A DNA stretch of 64,000 nt from Bradyrhizobium viridifuturi (GCF_001238275.1 NZ_LGTB01000008.1:1-64000), one strand, 5' to 3'. Shown: positions 1 through 8,716, counted from the stretch's first letter. The notes: a model not told the origin generated them from the sequence alone. A program made the numbers and translations.

Positions 1-19
1 CGACCTTCTGAACCGCCAT
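1..19 (-). CDS. 5' end of an unidentified gene leaving the window
   Basis: On the minus strand an ATG at 19 opens a frame reading MAVQKV before the window ends. It is preceded at good spacing by GGGGAGAAAG, a strong Shine-Dalgarno-like sequence. Only six codons are visible, so no product can be named. The gene would be divergent from the HD-domain gene at 229. Confidence 0.35.
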
Positions 20-228
20 ACTTTCTCCCCGCCCCGCTGGCGCGAAACGACGCCTCGTTGGCCCGATCCGGCGGCGCGCGATCGTTGCGGGATCGGGCCT
101 AACCGGGCGACAACGACGCGACGGATCACACCACCAGGCGATCCGAACACACATCGCAGAGACGAGCGCCGGCGTCCGCGTGTCCGCATGCCACGGCATC
201 GTCTTGCCACATCGAGGAGCGTCTTGAA

Positions 229-870
229 ATGACCGAGATCATCGCCGGCATCCGCGTACCCGACAGCGCCATGGCCCGCGCCGCGACCCAGCTGGTGCGC
301 GATACCGAGGACGATCTGCTCTACAATCACAGCCGCCGCGTGTTCTTCTGGGGCGCGTTGACCGGCAACCGCCGCAAGCTGCAATTCGATCCCGAACTGC
401 TCTATATCGGCGCCATGTTCCACGACATGGGCCTCACCGCTCGACACGCGAGCCCCGACCTGCGCTTCGAGGTCGACGGCGCCAACGCCGCCCGCGACTT
501 CCTCAGGGGTTATGGCGTGCCGGAGCGCGACATCGAGGACGTCTGGACCTCGATCGCGCTGCACACCACGCCCGGCGTGCCCGAGCATATGCGTCCAACC
601 ATCGCGCTGGTCACCGCCGGAGTCGAGATGGACGTGCTCGGCATCGCCTATGACGATTTCTCGCACGAGCACCGCGACCACGTCTGTGCGCACCATCCGC
701 GCGAGGCGAACTTCAAGGAGAACATCATCGATCACTTCGCCGCTGGCACCATCAAGAAGCCCCTCACGACATTCGGCAACGTCAAGGCCGACGTGCTGGC
801 GCTCAAGGACATGAACTACACCAGGATGAATTTCTGCTCGATCATCCTCGGGTCGAAATGGCCGACCTGA
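229..870 (+). CDS. HD domain-containing hydrolase
   Basis: A 213-residue soluble protein of the HD metal-dependent phosphohydrolase superfamily. The signature His-Asp pair lies in FHDMG (H65, D66), with further likely ligands at H34 and at H112 in the segment IALHTTPG. The size and the arrangement LLYIGAMFHDMG...SIALHTTP resemble the HD proteins annotated as cyanamide hydratase-like or plain HD family. Substrate cannot be told from sequence. GAGGAG-type bases about 12 nt before the ATG support the start. It is monocistronic, with the START-like gene convergent downstream. Confidence 0.8.
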   Translation: MTEIIAGIRVPDSAMARAATQLVRDTEDDLLYNHSRRVFFWGALTGNRRKLQFDPELLYIGAMFHDMGLTARHASPDLRFEVDGANAARDFLRGYGVPERDIEDVWTSIALHTTPGVPEHMRPTIALVTAGVEMDVLGIAYDDFSHEHRDHVCAHHPREANFKENIIDHFAAGTIKKPLTTFGNVKADVLALKDMNYTRMNFCSIILGSKWPT

Positions 871-877
871 CGTGCTG

Positions 878-1342
878 TCAGGCGTGCGGACCGTCAGGGC
901 CAACAGCTTGGCCTCCCGCCACGCGTGCGAGCCTGCCAAGATAATGCGCCCACCCCTTGGCATGGCTCGCGCACTGCGCCTCATTCGGCAGGCCGCTATG
1001 GGTCATCCGCAACAGCGTGCCGTTATTCTGCTCCGTCAGGTCGATCTCGATCAGGCTCGATCCGGGCGGCACTTCCGCGCCGCCTTCCCAGCCGAAGCTG
1101 TAGGCAAGACGGTGCACCGGCACAACCTCGCGGAACGCGCCGCGCGCAGCCCGCGACATATCTCCGGAGACACCCTTGAGCAGATAGAGCCCGCCGGGAT
1201 GCAGCTCGGTCTCGGCCTCGAGCCCCATCCAGCTTACGATCTTCTGCGGATCGGTCAGGAAGGCAAACACGGTTGCGGGCGGGGCTGCGATCTGCATCTC
1301 GCGTTGAACGATGAAGGCTTCAGTCATCGATCCATCCTCCAT
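878..1342 (-). CDS. SRPBCC / AHSA1-type START-like protein
   Basis: A 154-residue protein with the Bet v1/START-like helix-grip layout of the AHSA1 (activator of Hsp90 ATPase homologue 1-like) family. The N-terminus VQREMQIAAPPATVFAFLTD and the C-terminal helix GWAHYLGRLARVA are typical. These proteins bind hydrophobic ligands in a cavity; the ligand is unknown here. A second in-frame Met six residues in (MTEAF) is an alternative start and gives the more usual N-terminus. The gene ends 8 bp from the convergent HD gene and is divergent from the cyclase gene. Confidence 0.8.
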   Translation of the reverse strand: MEDGSMTEAFIVQREMQIAAPPATVFAFLTDPQKIVSWMGLEAETELHPGGLYLLKGVSGDMSRAARGAFREVVPVHRLAYSFGWEGGAEVPPGSSLIEIDLTEQNNGTLLRMTHSGLPNEAQCASHAKGWAHYLGRLARVAGGQAVGPDGPHA

Positions 1343-1400
1343 GGGTGGTCGTCAGGGATAATTCGTGACAAGGGCGGTGCGTCACCTCCATGATGGGGCG

Positions 1401-2492
1401 ATGCGATTGTCCTCGACACTGAGCTGGCTGGTCGACGCCGCCGCCGAGACCGCGAGCGCCAACCGGTTGCTGGCGGATCTCGGAAGCCACCTTATCACAG
1501 ATGGCCTGCCGCTTGCCGGTGGCACCCTGACGCTCGAAGTTCCGCACCCGCTGATCGCACGGCGCACCTGGCTTTGGCGCGCCGAAAATGGCGAGGTGAT
1601 CGAGGCGCTCGGCTTCGCGCCGGAACAACCTTTTGCAATGCCTGAGATGGTCGGATCCGGCGATGCCGGCCGGCGCTGGCTCAATAGCCTCGCGCCCGGC
1701 CCGATCCACGAGGACACGATCGGAACGCGGCCGGACGGCCCGACGCTCGGCTGGATCGGAACACGTGCCTTCACGCCTGCCGAAGCGGATCGACTGCGCG
1801 AGGCGGCGCGTTTCATGGCCGCGCCGCTCGCGGCACTCGCCGCGCGCGCGACATTGACGGCGGCGCTGGAGGCCTATCTCGGCCGGCGCAGCGCCGCGCG
1901 CGTCCTGGCAGCACCATTGCGGCGCAACACCGGCGAGACCATCCGGGCGGCACTTCTGTTTGCCGACCTGCGCGGCTTCACCGCGCTCTCCGAAAGCCAT
2001 CCGCCCGCCGAGGTGATCGCGGCACTCGACGCCTGGTTCGACCGCATCGCCGGTGCGATCCACGCTTTCGGCGGCGAGGTGCTGAAGTTCATTGGCGACG
2101 GCCTGCTCGCGATCTTTCCGGTCACGACCAGCGCCCGCAGCGCATGCGATGCGGCATTGCGCGCGGTATCGGCGGCGCGCGTCGGCATGGCGCATCTCGA
2201 TACGGAGCGGCGCAAGCAGGGCTTGCCGCCACTGCCGTTCGGCGCGGCGTTGCATCTCGGCGAAGTGCATTGGGGCAATATCGGCGCCGCCGATCGCCTC
2301 GACTTCACCGCGATCGGCGCCGCGGTCAATCTGGTCAGCCGGCTCGAAGGTCTGTGCAAGCCGCTGGAGCAGACCGTGCTGGTCTCGGGCGCCGTCGCCG
2401 CCGAGACCGAGACGCCGCTGGTCGCGCTCGGCACCCATGAGCTGCGCGGCATCGCGCGGCCCTGCGCCGTATTCACCCTGCCGGAGGCATGA
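1401..2492 (+). CDS. Class III adenylate/guanylate cyclase
   Basis: A 363-residue soluble protein with a C-terminal class III nucleotidyl cyclase domain from about residue 180 to the end. The metal-binding aspartates are visible as D189 in LLFADLRGF and D233 in FIGDGLLAIF. The GAAVNLVSRLE segment near the C-terminus is also characteristic. The N-terminal 170 residues have no transmembrane segment and no sensor domain I can name. I start at the ATG at 1401, preceded by a GGGG run; an in-frame ATG at 1365 would add twelve residues and lacks a good ribosome-binding site. Whether it makes cAMP or cGMP cannot be decided by eye. Confidence 0.85.
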   Translation: MRLSSTLSWLVDAAAETASANRLLADLGSHLITDGLPLAGGTLTLEVPHPLIARRTWLWRAENGEVIEALGFAPEQPFAMPEMVGSGDAGRRWLNSLAPGPIHEDTIGTRPDGPTLGWIGTRAFTPAEADRLREAARFMAAPLAALAARATLTAALEAYLGRRSAARVLAAPLRRNTGETIRAALLFADLRGFTALSESHPPAEVIAALDAWFDRIAGAIHAFGGEVLKFIGDGLLAIFPVTTSARSACDAALRAVSAARVGMAHLDTERRKQGLPPLPFGAALHLGEVHWGNIGAADRLDFTAIGAAVNLVSRLEGLCKPLEQTVLVSGAVAAETETPLVALGTHELRGIARPCAVFTLPEA

Positions 2493-2497
2493 GCCGG

Positions 2498-2749
2498 TCA
2501 TCGGAACAGGCGCAACCACGGCGCCAAATGAAATGCGCTCATCAGCGCGTACATCGGGACCATCCCCTGCAATGACAGCGGCCCCTGCATGGCGCCGCAG
2601 ATCATGTCGGCCGGCGCCAGCGCGGCAGTCAGCGCCATCACCGCGAAGGTCGGCGCCGCCGCGAGCGACAGCCACCGCGCTGCGATGGCACCACGGCCGC
2701 CAAACCGGCCCTTCAACCAATCCTCATGTGTTTCGATTCCGGTCATCAT
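2498..2749 (-). CDS. Small membrane protein of unknown function
   Basis: An 83-residue protein that I do not recognise. It has one convincing hydrophobic stretch (LSLAAAPTFAVMALTAALAP) and a second weak one near the C-terminus, so it is probably an inner-membrane protein with one or two spans. Adjacent ATG codons at 2749 and 2746 follow a GAGAG purine run. It ends 5 bp from the convergent cyclase gene. Confidence 0.55.
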   Translation of the reverse strand: MMTGIETHEDWLKGRFGGRGAIAARWLSLAAAPTFAVMALTAALAPADMICGAMQGPLSLQGMVPMYALMSAFHLAPWLRLFR

Positions 2750-2813
2750 TCGATCTCTCTGGAGATGATCCATGTCGTCATGTGCTAGGTTAGGACCGGG
2801 CCTCGGAGGGCGA

Positions 2814-2835
2814 GAGTGACAAGTGTGTCGGGATT
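2814..2835. repeat. 22-bp repeat, copy A
   Basis: A 22-bp sequence beginning GAGTGACAAG and ending GTCGGGATT. It occurs again, identically, at 29471-29492. In both places it sits on the plus strand and ends exactly 3 nt before an ATG (2839 and 29496). There is no clear internal symmetry. It could be a dispersed leader-like repeat or the scar of a recombination. Confidence 0.7.
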
Positions 2836-2838
2836 CGA

Positions 2839-4059
2839 ATGGACTCGCTGATTACGGCTGCGGCGCGCGCGCTCGCGGCGGGTGATCCCCTCGGCGCACT
2901 GAAACGGGTGGCCCTGCGCGACGATGCGCCGGCGCTGGCGCTGCGCGGCATCGCGATGGCCCGGCTCGGCGATTTCACCCGCGCCAAGGAGCTGTTGCGG
3001 CGTGCCGGCCGCGCCTTCGGTCCGCGTGAAGCCATCGCGCGGGCACGCTGCGTGGTGGCGGAGGCCGAGATCGCGCTGGTGTCGCGCGACCTGTCCTTTC
3101 CCGGCAAGAGCCTCGCCGCGGCGCGCGCAACGCTCGCAGCGCGCGGCGATGCGCTCAACGCCGCGCACGCCGGCTACCTGGAAATCCGCCGCCTGCTGCT
3201 GATCGGGAGCCTCGATGCGGCCGAGCGCATGCTGGGCGGTCTCGATCCAGCGCCCTTTCCGCCGGCGCTGCGTGTCGGCCATGAGCTGGTCGTCGCCGGC
3301 ATCGCGATGCGGCGGCTGCGGACCAAGCCGGCGCGCGAGGCGCTGGCACGAGCAAAGGGCGCCGCAGCGCGCGCCGGCATCGCCGAGCTAGCGGCCGAAG
3401 TGGAGAGCACCGCACGCCTGCTCGCGACACCCGCGGCTCGCCTGATCGCACGCGGCAGCGAACGGCCGCTGCTGCTCGAAGAGGTCGAAGCCCTGATGGC
3501 GTCGAAGGCGCTCGTGATCGACGCCTGCCGCTACGTCGTGCGCGATGCCGGCACGACCGTTTCGCTGACACGGCGGCCGGTACTGTTCGCGCTCGCCCGC
3601 GCGCTGGGTGAGGCCTGGCCGCAGGACGTGTCGCGCGGTGCGCTGATCGCGCGCGCGTTTCGCGGCAAACATGCCGATGAATCGCATCGCGCGCGGCTGC
3701 GGGTCGAGATCGGACGGCTGCGCCGGGCGTTGCATCCGCTTGCAGAACTCAACGCGACACCCGACGGCTTCGTGCTGAAGCCGCATGGCCGCCGCGAGGT
3801 CACCGTGCTGGCGCTGCCGGTCGAGGAGGAGCATGCGGCGGTGCTGGCCTTCCTCGCCGATGGCGAGGCCTGGTCGAGCTCGGCGCTGTCGGTCGCGCTC
3901 GGCGCCAGCCAGCGCACCGTGCAGCGCGCGCTCGATGCGCTCGCCGCGACCGGCAAGGTGCAGGCCGTCGGCCGCGCCCGGGCGCGGCGCTGGATGACGC
4001 CCCCGGTGCCGGGATTCACGACGACGTTGTTACTCCCTGCCCCGCTGCCGAACGGCTAG
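2839..4059 (+). CDS. Helical-repeat regulator with two winged-helix segments
   Basis: A 406-residue protein. Residues 1-220 are alanine-rich paired helices resembling tetratricopeptide repeats. Residues about 245-310 contain SHRARLRVEIGRLRRAL, which resembles the recognition helix of OmpR/BTAD-type winged-helix domains. Residues about 335-390 (VALGASQRTVQRALDALAATG) look like a second winged helix of the kind that ends in a basic wing. It is therefore probably a DNA-binding regulator. It lies 33 bp upstream of a beta-propeller gene on the same strand and is probably co-transcribed with it. The target is unknown. The start follows the 22-bp repeat. Confidence 0.65.
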   Translation: MDSLITAAARALAAGDPLGALKRVALRDDAPALALRGIAMARLGDFTRAKELLRRAGRAFGPREAIARARCVVAEAEIALVSRDLSFPGKSLAAARATLAARGDALNAAHAGYLEIRRLLLIGSLDAAERMLGGLDPAPFPPALRVGHELVVAGIAMRRLRTKPAREALARAKGAAARAGIAELAAEVESTARLLATPAARLIARGSERPLLLEEVEALMASKALVIDACRYVVRDAGTTVSLTRRPVLFALARALGEAWPQDVSRGALIARAFRGKHADESHRARLRVEIGRLRRALHPLAELNATPDGFVLKPHGRREVTVLALPVEEEHAAVLAFLADGEAWSSSALSVALGASQRTVQRALDALAATGKVQAVGRARARRWMTPPVPGFTTTLLLPAPLPNG

Positions 4060-4092
4060 CATCGGGTTGAAATCAGACAACTGGAGCGCCGC

Positions 4093-4737
4093 ATGAAGAA
4101 GTCCGAAGCCGAGATCATCCGGGAATATGCCTTCGAAGGCGTCGAGAGTGTCGGCGGCGTCAGCTTCGACGGCGAGCAGGTCTGGTTCGCCGCCGGCGGC
4201 CAGCTGGTCGCCTTCGACCCGGACAGCGGCGAGAGAACCCGCACCCTCGACATTGCGGCCCATGCCGGCACCGCCTTCGACGGCACGCATCTCTATCAGA
4301 TCGCCGAGGACCGCATCCTGAAGATCGAGCCGAACAGCGGACGCGTGGTGTCGACGATCCCCTCGCCCGGCGGCGGCCGCGACTCCGGCCTCGCTTGGGC
4401 GGAGGGCTCGCTGTGGGTCGGCCAGTATCGCGACCGCACCATCGTTCAGGTCGATCCGGAAACCGGCAAGGTCATTCGCACCATCGAAAGCAACCGCTTC
4501 GTCACCGGCGTCTCCTGGGTCGATGGCGAACTCTGGCACGGCACCTGGGAAGAGGACCAGAGCGACCTCAGGCGCATCGATCCACAGACCGGTGAAGTCA
4601 TGGAAAGGCTGGAGATGCCGAAGGGCACGTTCGTCTCCGGGCTCGAATCCGACGGCAAGGACCGCTTCTTCTGCGGCAGCGGCTCGACCAACAACAAGGT
4701 GCGCGCGATCCGGCGACCGAAGCGCAGCGGCGCGTGA
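4093..4737 (+). CDS. Glutamine cyclotransferase-like beta-propeller protein
   Basis: A 214-residue protein made of repeated strands of the form DGEQVWFAAGG, DGTHLYQIAED, AEGSLWVGQYRD and VDGELWHGTW, each followed by an IDPETG-like turn. This is the layout of glutaminyl cyclotransferase/SMP-30-like beta-propellers, but it is shorter than a full propeller and has no signal peptide. Enzymatic activity is not established. GGAG six bases before the ATG supports the start. It follows the double winged-helix regulator and probably forms a two-gene operon. Confidence 0.7.
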   Translation: MKKSEAEIIREYAFEGVESVGGVSFDGEQVWFAAGGQLVAFDPDSGERTRTLDIAAHAGTAFDGTHLYQIAEDRILKIEPNSGRVVSTIPSPGGGRDSGLAWAEGSLWVGQYRDRTIVQVDPETGKVIRTIESNRFVTGVSWVDGELWHGTWEEDQSDLRRIDPQTGEVMERLEMPKGTFVSGLESDGKDRFFCGSGSTNNKVRAIRRPKRSGA

Positions 4738-4768
4738 AGCGACCAATCGCTCCACGCGCTGAGCCGGC

Positions 4769-5986
4769 TCAAGCCGGCGCAGGCACCGCGGTGGGCCGCG
4801 CCGATACCATCGGGCGGAAGGTCATCATGATCAGGAACGCACCGAGGCCCGTGGCCCAGGAGCCGACATAGAGCCACGTATAGCTCGCAAAGGTGTCGTA
4901 GATCAGCCCACCGGCAAGCGGTCCGGTCGCCATGCCGAGACTGCCGGCCATCGCGGTGCCGCCGATCACGGTGCCCATCATGCGCAGCGGAAAGTTCTCG
5001 CGGATCAACACCGAATACAGCGGCATGGTGCCGGCATAGATGAAGCCGAAGATCGCCGCGACCGCGTAGAACGCGGCCAGCTCGCGCACGAAGACATAAC
5101 CGAGCGCGCCGAATGCCTGCGCCAGCAGCCCGAGCACCAGCACGCGCTTGGCGCCGAAGCGGTCGCCGAGCAGCCCGAAGGCGATCCGGCCGCCCATGCC
5201 GGCGAGCCCTTCCACGCTGTAGATCGTCACCGCGGCGACCAGCGGAATGCCGCAGGTGACCGCGTAGCTCACGGTGTGGATGATCGGCCCGGAATGCGTG
5301 GCGCAGCAGAAGAAATTGGTCGTGATCAGGATGATGAATTGCGGCGAGCGCAGCGCCTGCGCCAGCGTCAGCGGCGGCTCCCCATTGTCGGAAGTCACGG
5401 CGGCGTGGTCGCCTTGCAGCGCCGGCGGGCGGCGCACCAGGAACGAGACCGGGATCATGATCGCGCCGACGACGCCTGAGACGATCAGCATCGCAGTGCG
5501 CCAGTCGTGATGGGAGATCAGCCAGGCCGCCAGCGGCGACATCGTCATCGGCGCCATGCCCATGCCGGCCGACACCAGCGAGACGGCGATGCTGCGATGG
5601 GTGTCGAACCAGCCGGTGACGCAAGCCATCATCGGTGCGAAGATCGCGGCCGTGGCGGCGCCGACCAGCACGCCGAACATGAATTGAAACGCCAGCAGCG
5701 AAGGTGCCTGGCTCGCCAGTGCAAGGCTTGCCGCGAGCACAATCGATCCGGTCAGCACCACCGGGAGCGGCCCGAAGCGGTCGGACAGCGTGCCCCAGAT
5801 CATGCTGGTGAAGGCCATCGCGAGGAAGCCGATCGTCATCGCGCTGGAGATCCCCGTCACCGACCAGCCGGTCTCCCGCGCCATCGGCTGCAGGAACACC
5901 GGCAGCGAGAACATGCCGCCGATCGCGACGCAGCCAAGCAGGCCGCCGGCCGCGACGATCACCCAGCGATAGGTCGAATTGCTCAT
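4769..5986 (-). CDS. MFS transporter
   Basis: A 405-residue major facilitator superfamily protein with about twelve hydrophobic segments. The loop 2-3 signature appears as GTLSDRFGPLPVVL, and its counterpart in the C-terminal half as GRIAFGLLGDRFGAKRV. It resembles the oxalate/formate antiporter-like or monocarboxylate-type carriers, which would make it an organic-anion carrier, but the substrate is a guess. The ATG at 5986 follows GGGAG. It is convergent with the beta-propeller gene and divergent from the phosphotransferase gene. Confidence 0.85.
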   Translation of the reverse strand: MSNSTYRWVIVAAGGLLGCVAIGGMFSLPVFLQPMARETGWSVTGISSAMTIGFLAMAFTSMIWGTLSDRFGPLPVVLTGSIVLAASLALASQAPSLLAFQFMFGVLVGAATAAIFAPMMACVTGWFDTHRSIAVSLVSAGMGMAPMTMSPLAAWLISHHDWRTAMLIVSGVVGAIMIPVSFLVRRPPALQGDHAAVTSDNGEPPLTLAQALRSPQFIILITTNFFCCATHSGPIIHTVSYAVTCGIPLVAAVTIYSVEGLAGMGGRIAFGLLGDRFGAKRVLVLGLLAQAFGALGYVFVRELAAFYAVAAIFGFIYAGTMPLYSVLIRENFPLRMMGTVIGGTAMAGSLGMATGPLAGGLIYDTFASYTWLYVGSWATGLGAFLIMMTFRPMVSARPTAVPAPA

Positions 5987-6163
5987 TCCGGAACTCCCAT
6001 GCCGCTCGTTCTGGATGGAAGACGAACGGATCGAACTGGAACCGACACCGAAGGATCGTTCCAGCTCACCTTTTTTGAGTCTGGCAGCGTCCGGCGGCCC
6101 GCGCGACGGGAGGGGTTCCTATTCGCTCGCCGCCGGTGTTTCCTCTATCGCGGGAGAACAGGC

Positions 6164-6973
6164 ATGCAGGGTATGCTGGGAGAGAAGATCGGCGATGGGC
6201 TCTTTGCTGACGTCCACGCCTGGGCGCCCGGTCAGGTCGTCAAGCTGGCCAAGCCAACTATCCCGCAATGGGTCGTCCAGCACGAGATGCAAATGACCCG
6301 CGCGGTCTTCGCCGCCGGCGGCCCGGCGCCGGATGTGCTCGGCGAAGTCACCCTGGACGGGCGCTTCGGCATCGTGCTGCCGCGGTTCGATGGACCGACC
6401 CTGCTGCAGGCTACGCGCACCGGCGCCATCACGCATGAACAAGCGGGCGCAATTCTTGCGACGCTCTGCCATGCCGTTCACAAGACGCGACCGCCGCCGG
6501 ACGCATTCTCGCTGCGCGAGGCGATGGACGCCAGATTGCGGTTCGGCGGCAGCGTGCTTCCGGAGCGCATCATCACCGGCGTCCTCGCGCTGATCGAGCA
6601 CCTCGCATCCGATGACGTGCTGTGCCATTCCGATCTTCACCCCGGCAACGTGATCATGACGGCGCAGGGCCCGAGGCTGATCGACTGGATCGGCGCGGCT
6701 CGTGCGCCCGCCGCCTACGAGATTGCGCAGTGCCATGTCCTGATTGCCGAGCTTGACCCGGAACACGCCGACGATCCGGGGCGGGCCACGGTCAATTCGG
6801 TTCTGCAGTCGGAGTATGCGCGGCTGGCCGGCACAACGCCTGCGGCGCTGACGACGGCGATGCAGCCCTATTTGCCGATCGTCCGCGTATTCCTACTGCT
6901 CGGCGGGGCCAAGCCTGACATGCGGGAGCGGCTGATCCAGCGCGTCGAGGCGGCCCTGCGCTCCGAAGGCTGA
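6164..6973 (+). CDS. APH-type phosphotransferase family protein
   Basis: A 269-residue member of the aminoglycoside phosphotransferase/choline kinase fold. The catalytic Brenner motif is CHSDLHPGNVIM, with the metal-binding Asp in LIDWIGAA instead of the usual DFG or DWE form. The N-terminal lobe carries VVKLAKPTIP, a plausible ATP-lysine strand. A much longer frame is open upstream to 5507, but it is low-complexity sequence antisense to the MFS gene. The ATG at 6164 has GGGAG at good spacing and matches the family's usual length. The natural substrate is unknown. Confidence 0.75.
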   Translation: MQGMLGEKIGDGLFADVHAWAPGQVVKLAKPTIPQWVVQHEMQMTRAVFAAGGPAPDVLGEVTLDGRFGIVLPRFDGPTLLQATRTGAITHEQAGAILATLCHAVHKTRPPPDAFSLREAMDARLRFGGSVLPERIITGVLALIEHLASDDVLCHSDLHPGNVIMTAQGPRLIDWIGAARAPAAYEIAQCHVLIAELDPEHADDPGRATVNSVLQSEYARLAGTTPAALTTAMQPYLPIVRVFLLLGGAKPDMRERLIQRVEAALRSEG

Positions 6974-7091
6974 GTGGTTTTGGTCGCGCGCGAGCCGGAG
7001 TGGCCTGTCGAAGCGAGCCGTCAGTGTCGCCTCTGGGTGACAAGGCGATATCCCTGACGTCAGGTCGTGCGGTACGCACCCTGGTTTCCCG

Positions 7092-8249
7092 TCAACGTCC
7101 TGCCAGACTGCATCCGGGCTGCGGCGTGATCTGGCCGAGCGCACGGACCTGGACGAGTTCCGTACCCTGCGTCCTGGCGATGAACATGTTCATCGCCGTG
7201 TGATGGTCCTGGCCGAGCGTCACCGGGCCGGTCGGCGACAGAATGGTTAGGCCGGCCATCGCATCAATGATGGCCTCCTTGTCGAGCTTGCCGGCCTTCT
7301 CGGCCGCCGCCTTGAGCGCGATCAGCGTGTTGTAATGCGTCATCACATAGTTCGACACCGCGACGCCCGGCTCAGCGGCGGTGCGGGCCTTTGCTACGAA
7401 CGCCTTGACGGCGGGATCCTCGCTCGCCGCGAGCGCCGGCGCCACCGTCACCATGTTCTGGCCCTTGCCGCGGAAGATGCCGAGATCGACCTCCGACAAT
7501 CCAAGGAAGGCAACCGTGATGTCCCTCAGCAACCCGGCCTCGTCGGCCTGGCGGATGAAATCCATCCCGTCACCCTTCAGCGCGAACAGCAATACCCTGG
7601 CCTTGCTCGCCGCGACCTCCTTGATCAGCGGTGAGAAGTCGGTCTCCGTCCCCAGCGTGTATTTGGTCCCGACCACCTTGCCGCCGAGCTTCTCGATCAA
7701 GGGCTGCGCGATGCCGAACATCTGATGCGGCCAGACCCGGTCGGCGCCGAGCAGGAAATAGGTGTTGCCGTAGGTCTGCGTCATGTAGGGCAGCAGCTGG
7801 CCAAGCTCCTGGTTCGGCACCGCGCCGAACGAAAACAGATAGCGGCTGCATTTGCCGCCCTCGTAGTTGGTGGCGTAGAGCAACGGCGTCTTCGAGCTCT
7901 CGGCGAGCGGCACCAGCGCATTCAGATTGCGCGAGGTGATCGGGCCGACCACCGCAATCACACCGGGCTTCTCGACCAGCGAACGCATCGCATCAGCGGC
8001 CGGCTCCGGCCGTGTCTTGTCGTCGGCATAGATGATCTCGACGGGCCGACCGAGAATGCCGCCCGCCGCGTTGATATCCTTCGCGGCGAGGTCGAGGCCG
8101 AGCTTCGCCTGTTGGCCATAGAGTTCGACGCCGCCGGAAAACGGCAGGACGGCGCCGACGCGGACCGGTTCAGCTGCGCGCGATGGATGAAGCAGCACGC
8201 CGTAGGCCAACAGCGCGAGCGTCATGCAAGTGATCGAGCGTGATGCCAT
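7092..8249 (-). CDS. ABC transporter substrate-binding protein, LIVBP type
   Basis: A 385-residue periplasmic binding protein of the type 1 fold used for branched-chain amino acids, amides and urea. Residues 1-26 (MASRSITCMTLALLAYGVLL...SRAA) form a signal peptide. The mature start VRVGAVLPFSGGVELYGQQAKLGLDLAAKDINAAGG is diagnostic. The ATG at 8249 is preceded by GAAGGGAAG; the longer open frame upstream is not coding. No permease or ATPase gene lies nearby, so it is an orphan that must share a transporter encoded elsewhere or act as a sensor. Confidence 0.85.
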   Translation of the reverse strand: MASRSITCMTLALLAYGVLLHPSRAAEPVRVGAVLPFSGGVELYGQQAKLGLDLAAKDINAAGGILGRPVEIIYADDKTRPEPAADAMRSLVEKPGVIAVVGPITSRNLNALVPLAESSKTPLLYATNYEGGKCSRYLFSFGAVPNQELGQLLPYMTQTYGNTYFLLGADRVWPHQMFGIAQPLIEKLGGKVVGTKYTLGTETDFSPLIKEVAASKARVLLFALKGDGMDFIRQADEAGLLRDITVAFLGLSEVDLGIFRGKGQNMVTVAPALAASEDPAVKAFVAKARTAAEPGVAVSNYVMTHYNTLIALKAAAEKAGKLDKEAIIDAMAGLTILSPTGPVTLGQDHHTAMNMFIARTQGTELVQVRALGQITPQPGCSLAGR

Positions 8250-8375
8250 GTGCGTCTTCCCTTCGCGCAGGATGCAACCGTGCTTGATCGATACTATCGG
8301 CGCGGCACTGAAGATTTCGTCAAGCACACACCTCATTGCGTCACATGCGCACAGAGGCCGGCGGCCCTGCGGCGC

Positions 8376-8404
8376 TTGACATTCAGAGGTTGCAGGCGTA
8401 TTTC
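8376..8404 (+). promoter_or_regulatory. Candidate sigma-70-type promoter for the rtcB leader
   Basis: TTGACA at 8376-8381 is followed after 17 bp by TATTTC at 8399-8404. The same -35, spacer length and -10 sequence occur in front of ohr at 16344-16372, which makes this candidate more believable. Transcription would begin near 8411, about 300 nt upstream of the rtcB start. Confidence 0.45.
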
Positions 8405-8410
8405 GACGGC

Positions 8411-8617
8411 CCTCGCGAGCACCATGTTCGCGAACCAAGCGAGCGAAACCGATGCAACCGAAACCGCAGCCAGGATACGAACAGATCCGCAAACCGTCGG
8501 CCGATCTACAGCCGATCGTCTGTGCATGCCCGGTTCATGGGAGCGGTCTCGCTTGAGCGCGATCGACAATCCGTAAGTCACGGACCCTCCCGAGCCAGCC
8601 GCTTCGGAGGGTTTTTT
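8411..8617 (+). ncRNA. Possible leader RNA or sRNA upstream of rtcB
   Basis: The 467-bp gap between the solute-binding protein gene and rtcB holds no convincing ORF. It has a candidate promoter (8376-8404) and a terminator-like hairpin at 8584-8617, so a transcript of about 200 nt ending there is possible. It contains no tRNA fold that I could draw. It could be an independent sRNA or an attenuated 5' leader of rtcB; this is inference. Confidence 0.3.
8584..8617 (+). terminator. Intrinsic terminator-like hairpin in rtcB leader
   Basis: ACCCTCC (8584-8590) pairs with GGAGGGT (8606-8612) around a 15-nt loop and is followed by a run of T to 8617. This is the standard intrinsic terminator layout, located 100 bp before rtcB on the same strand. 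Confidence 0.65.
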
Positions 8618-8666
8618 GTTGCCCACAAGCGGTCTGGTCAAGCTCCGGCAAGGACAATCCCGAATG

Positions 8667-8690
8667 ACCGCGCGGCGTGCGCGCGGTTTT
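8667..8690 (+). terminator. Second terminator-like hairpin directly before rtcB
   Basis: ACCGCGCG (8667-8674) pairs perfectly with CGCGCGGT (8680-8687) around a 5-nt loop, with four T at 8687-8690. It ends 26 nt before the rtcB ATG. Two such hairpins in tandem suggest attenuation of rtcB, or isolation of rtcB from upstream transcription. Confidence 0.5.
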
Positions 8691-8716
8691 GTCCAGATTC
8701 AGCAGGAACCAAGACA

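Noticed and set aside
5507..6163. A 219-codon N-terminal extension of the phosphotransferase gene
   Set aside because: The extension is Arg/His-rich, antisense to the MFS gene and lacks a domain; the ATG at 6164 has a good ribosome-binding site.
8440..8580. A tRNA-like fold in the rtcB leader
   Set aside because: Several hairpins can be drawn, but no acceptor, anticodon and T arms in the right order.
8336..8716. N-terminal extension of RtcB by 127 residues
   Set aside because: It would require reading through two terminator-like hairpins, and the translated sequence has no resemblance to RtcB.
8250..8716. Sigma-54 promoter for rtcB
   Set aside because: A GGCAC element occurs near 8300, but no GC at the required -12 spacing follows.
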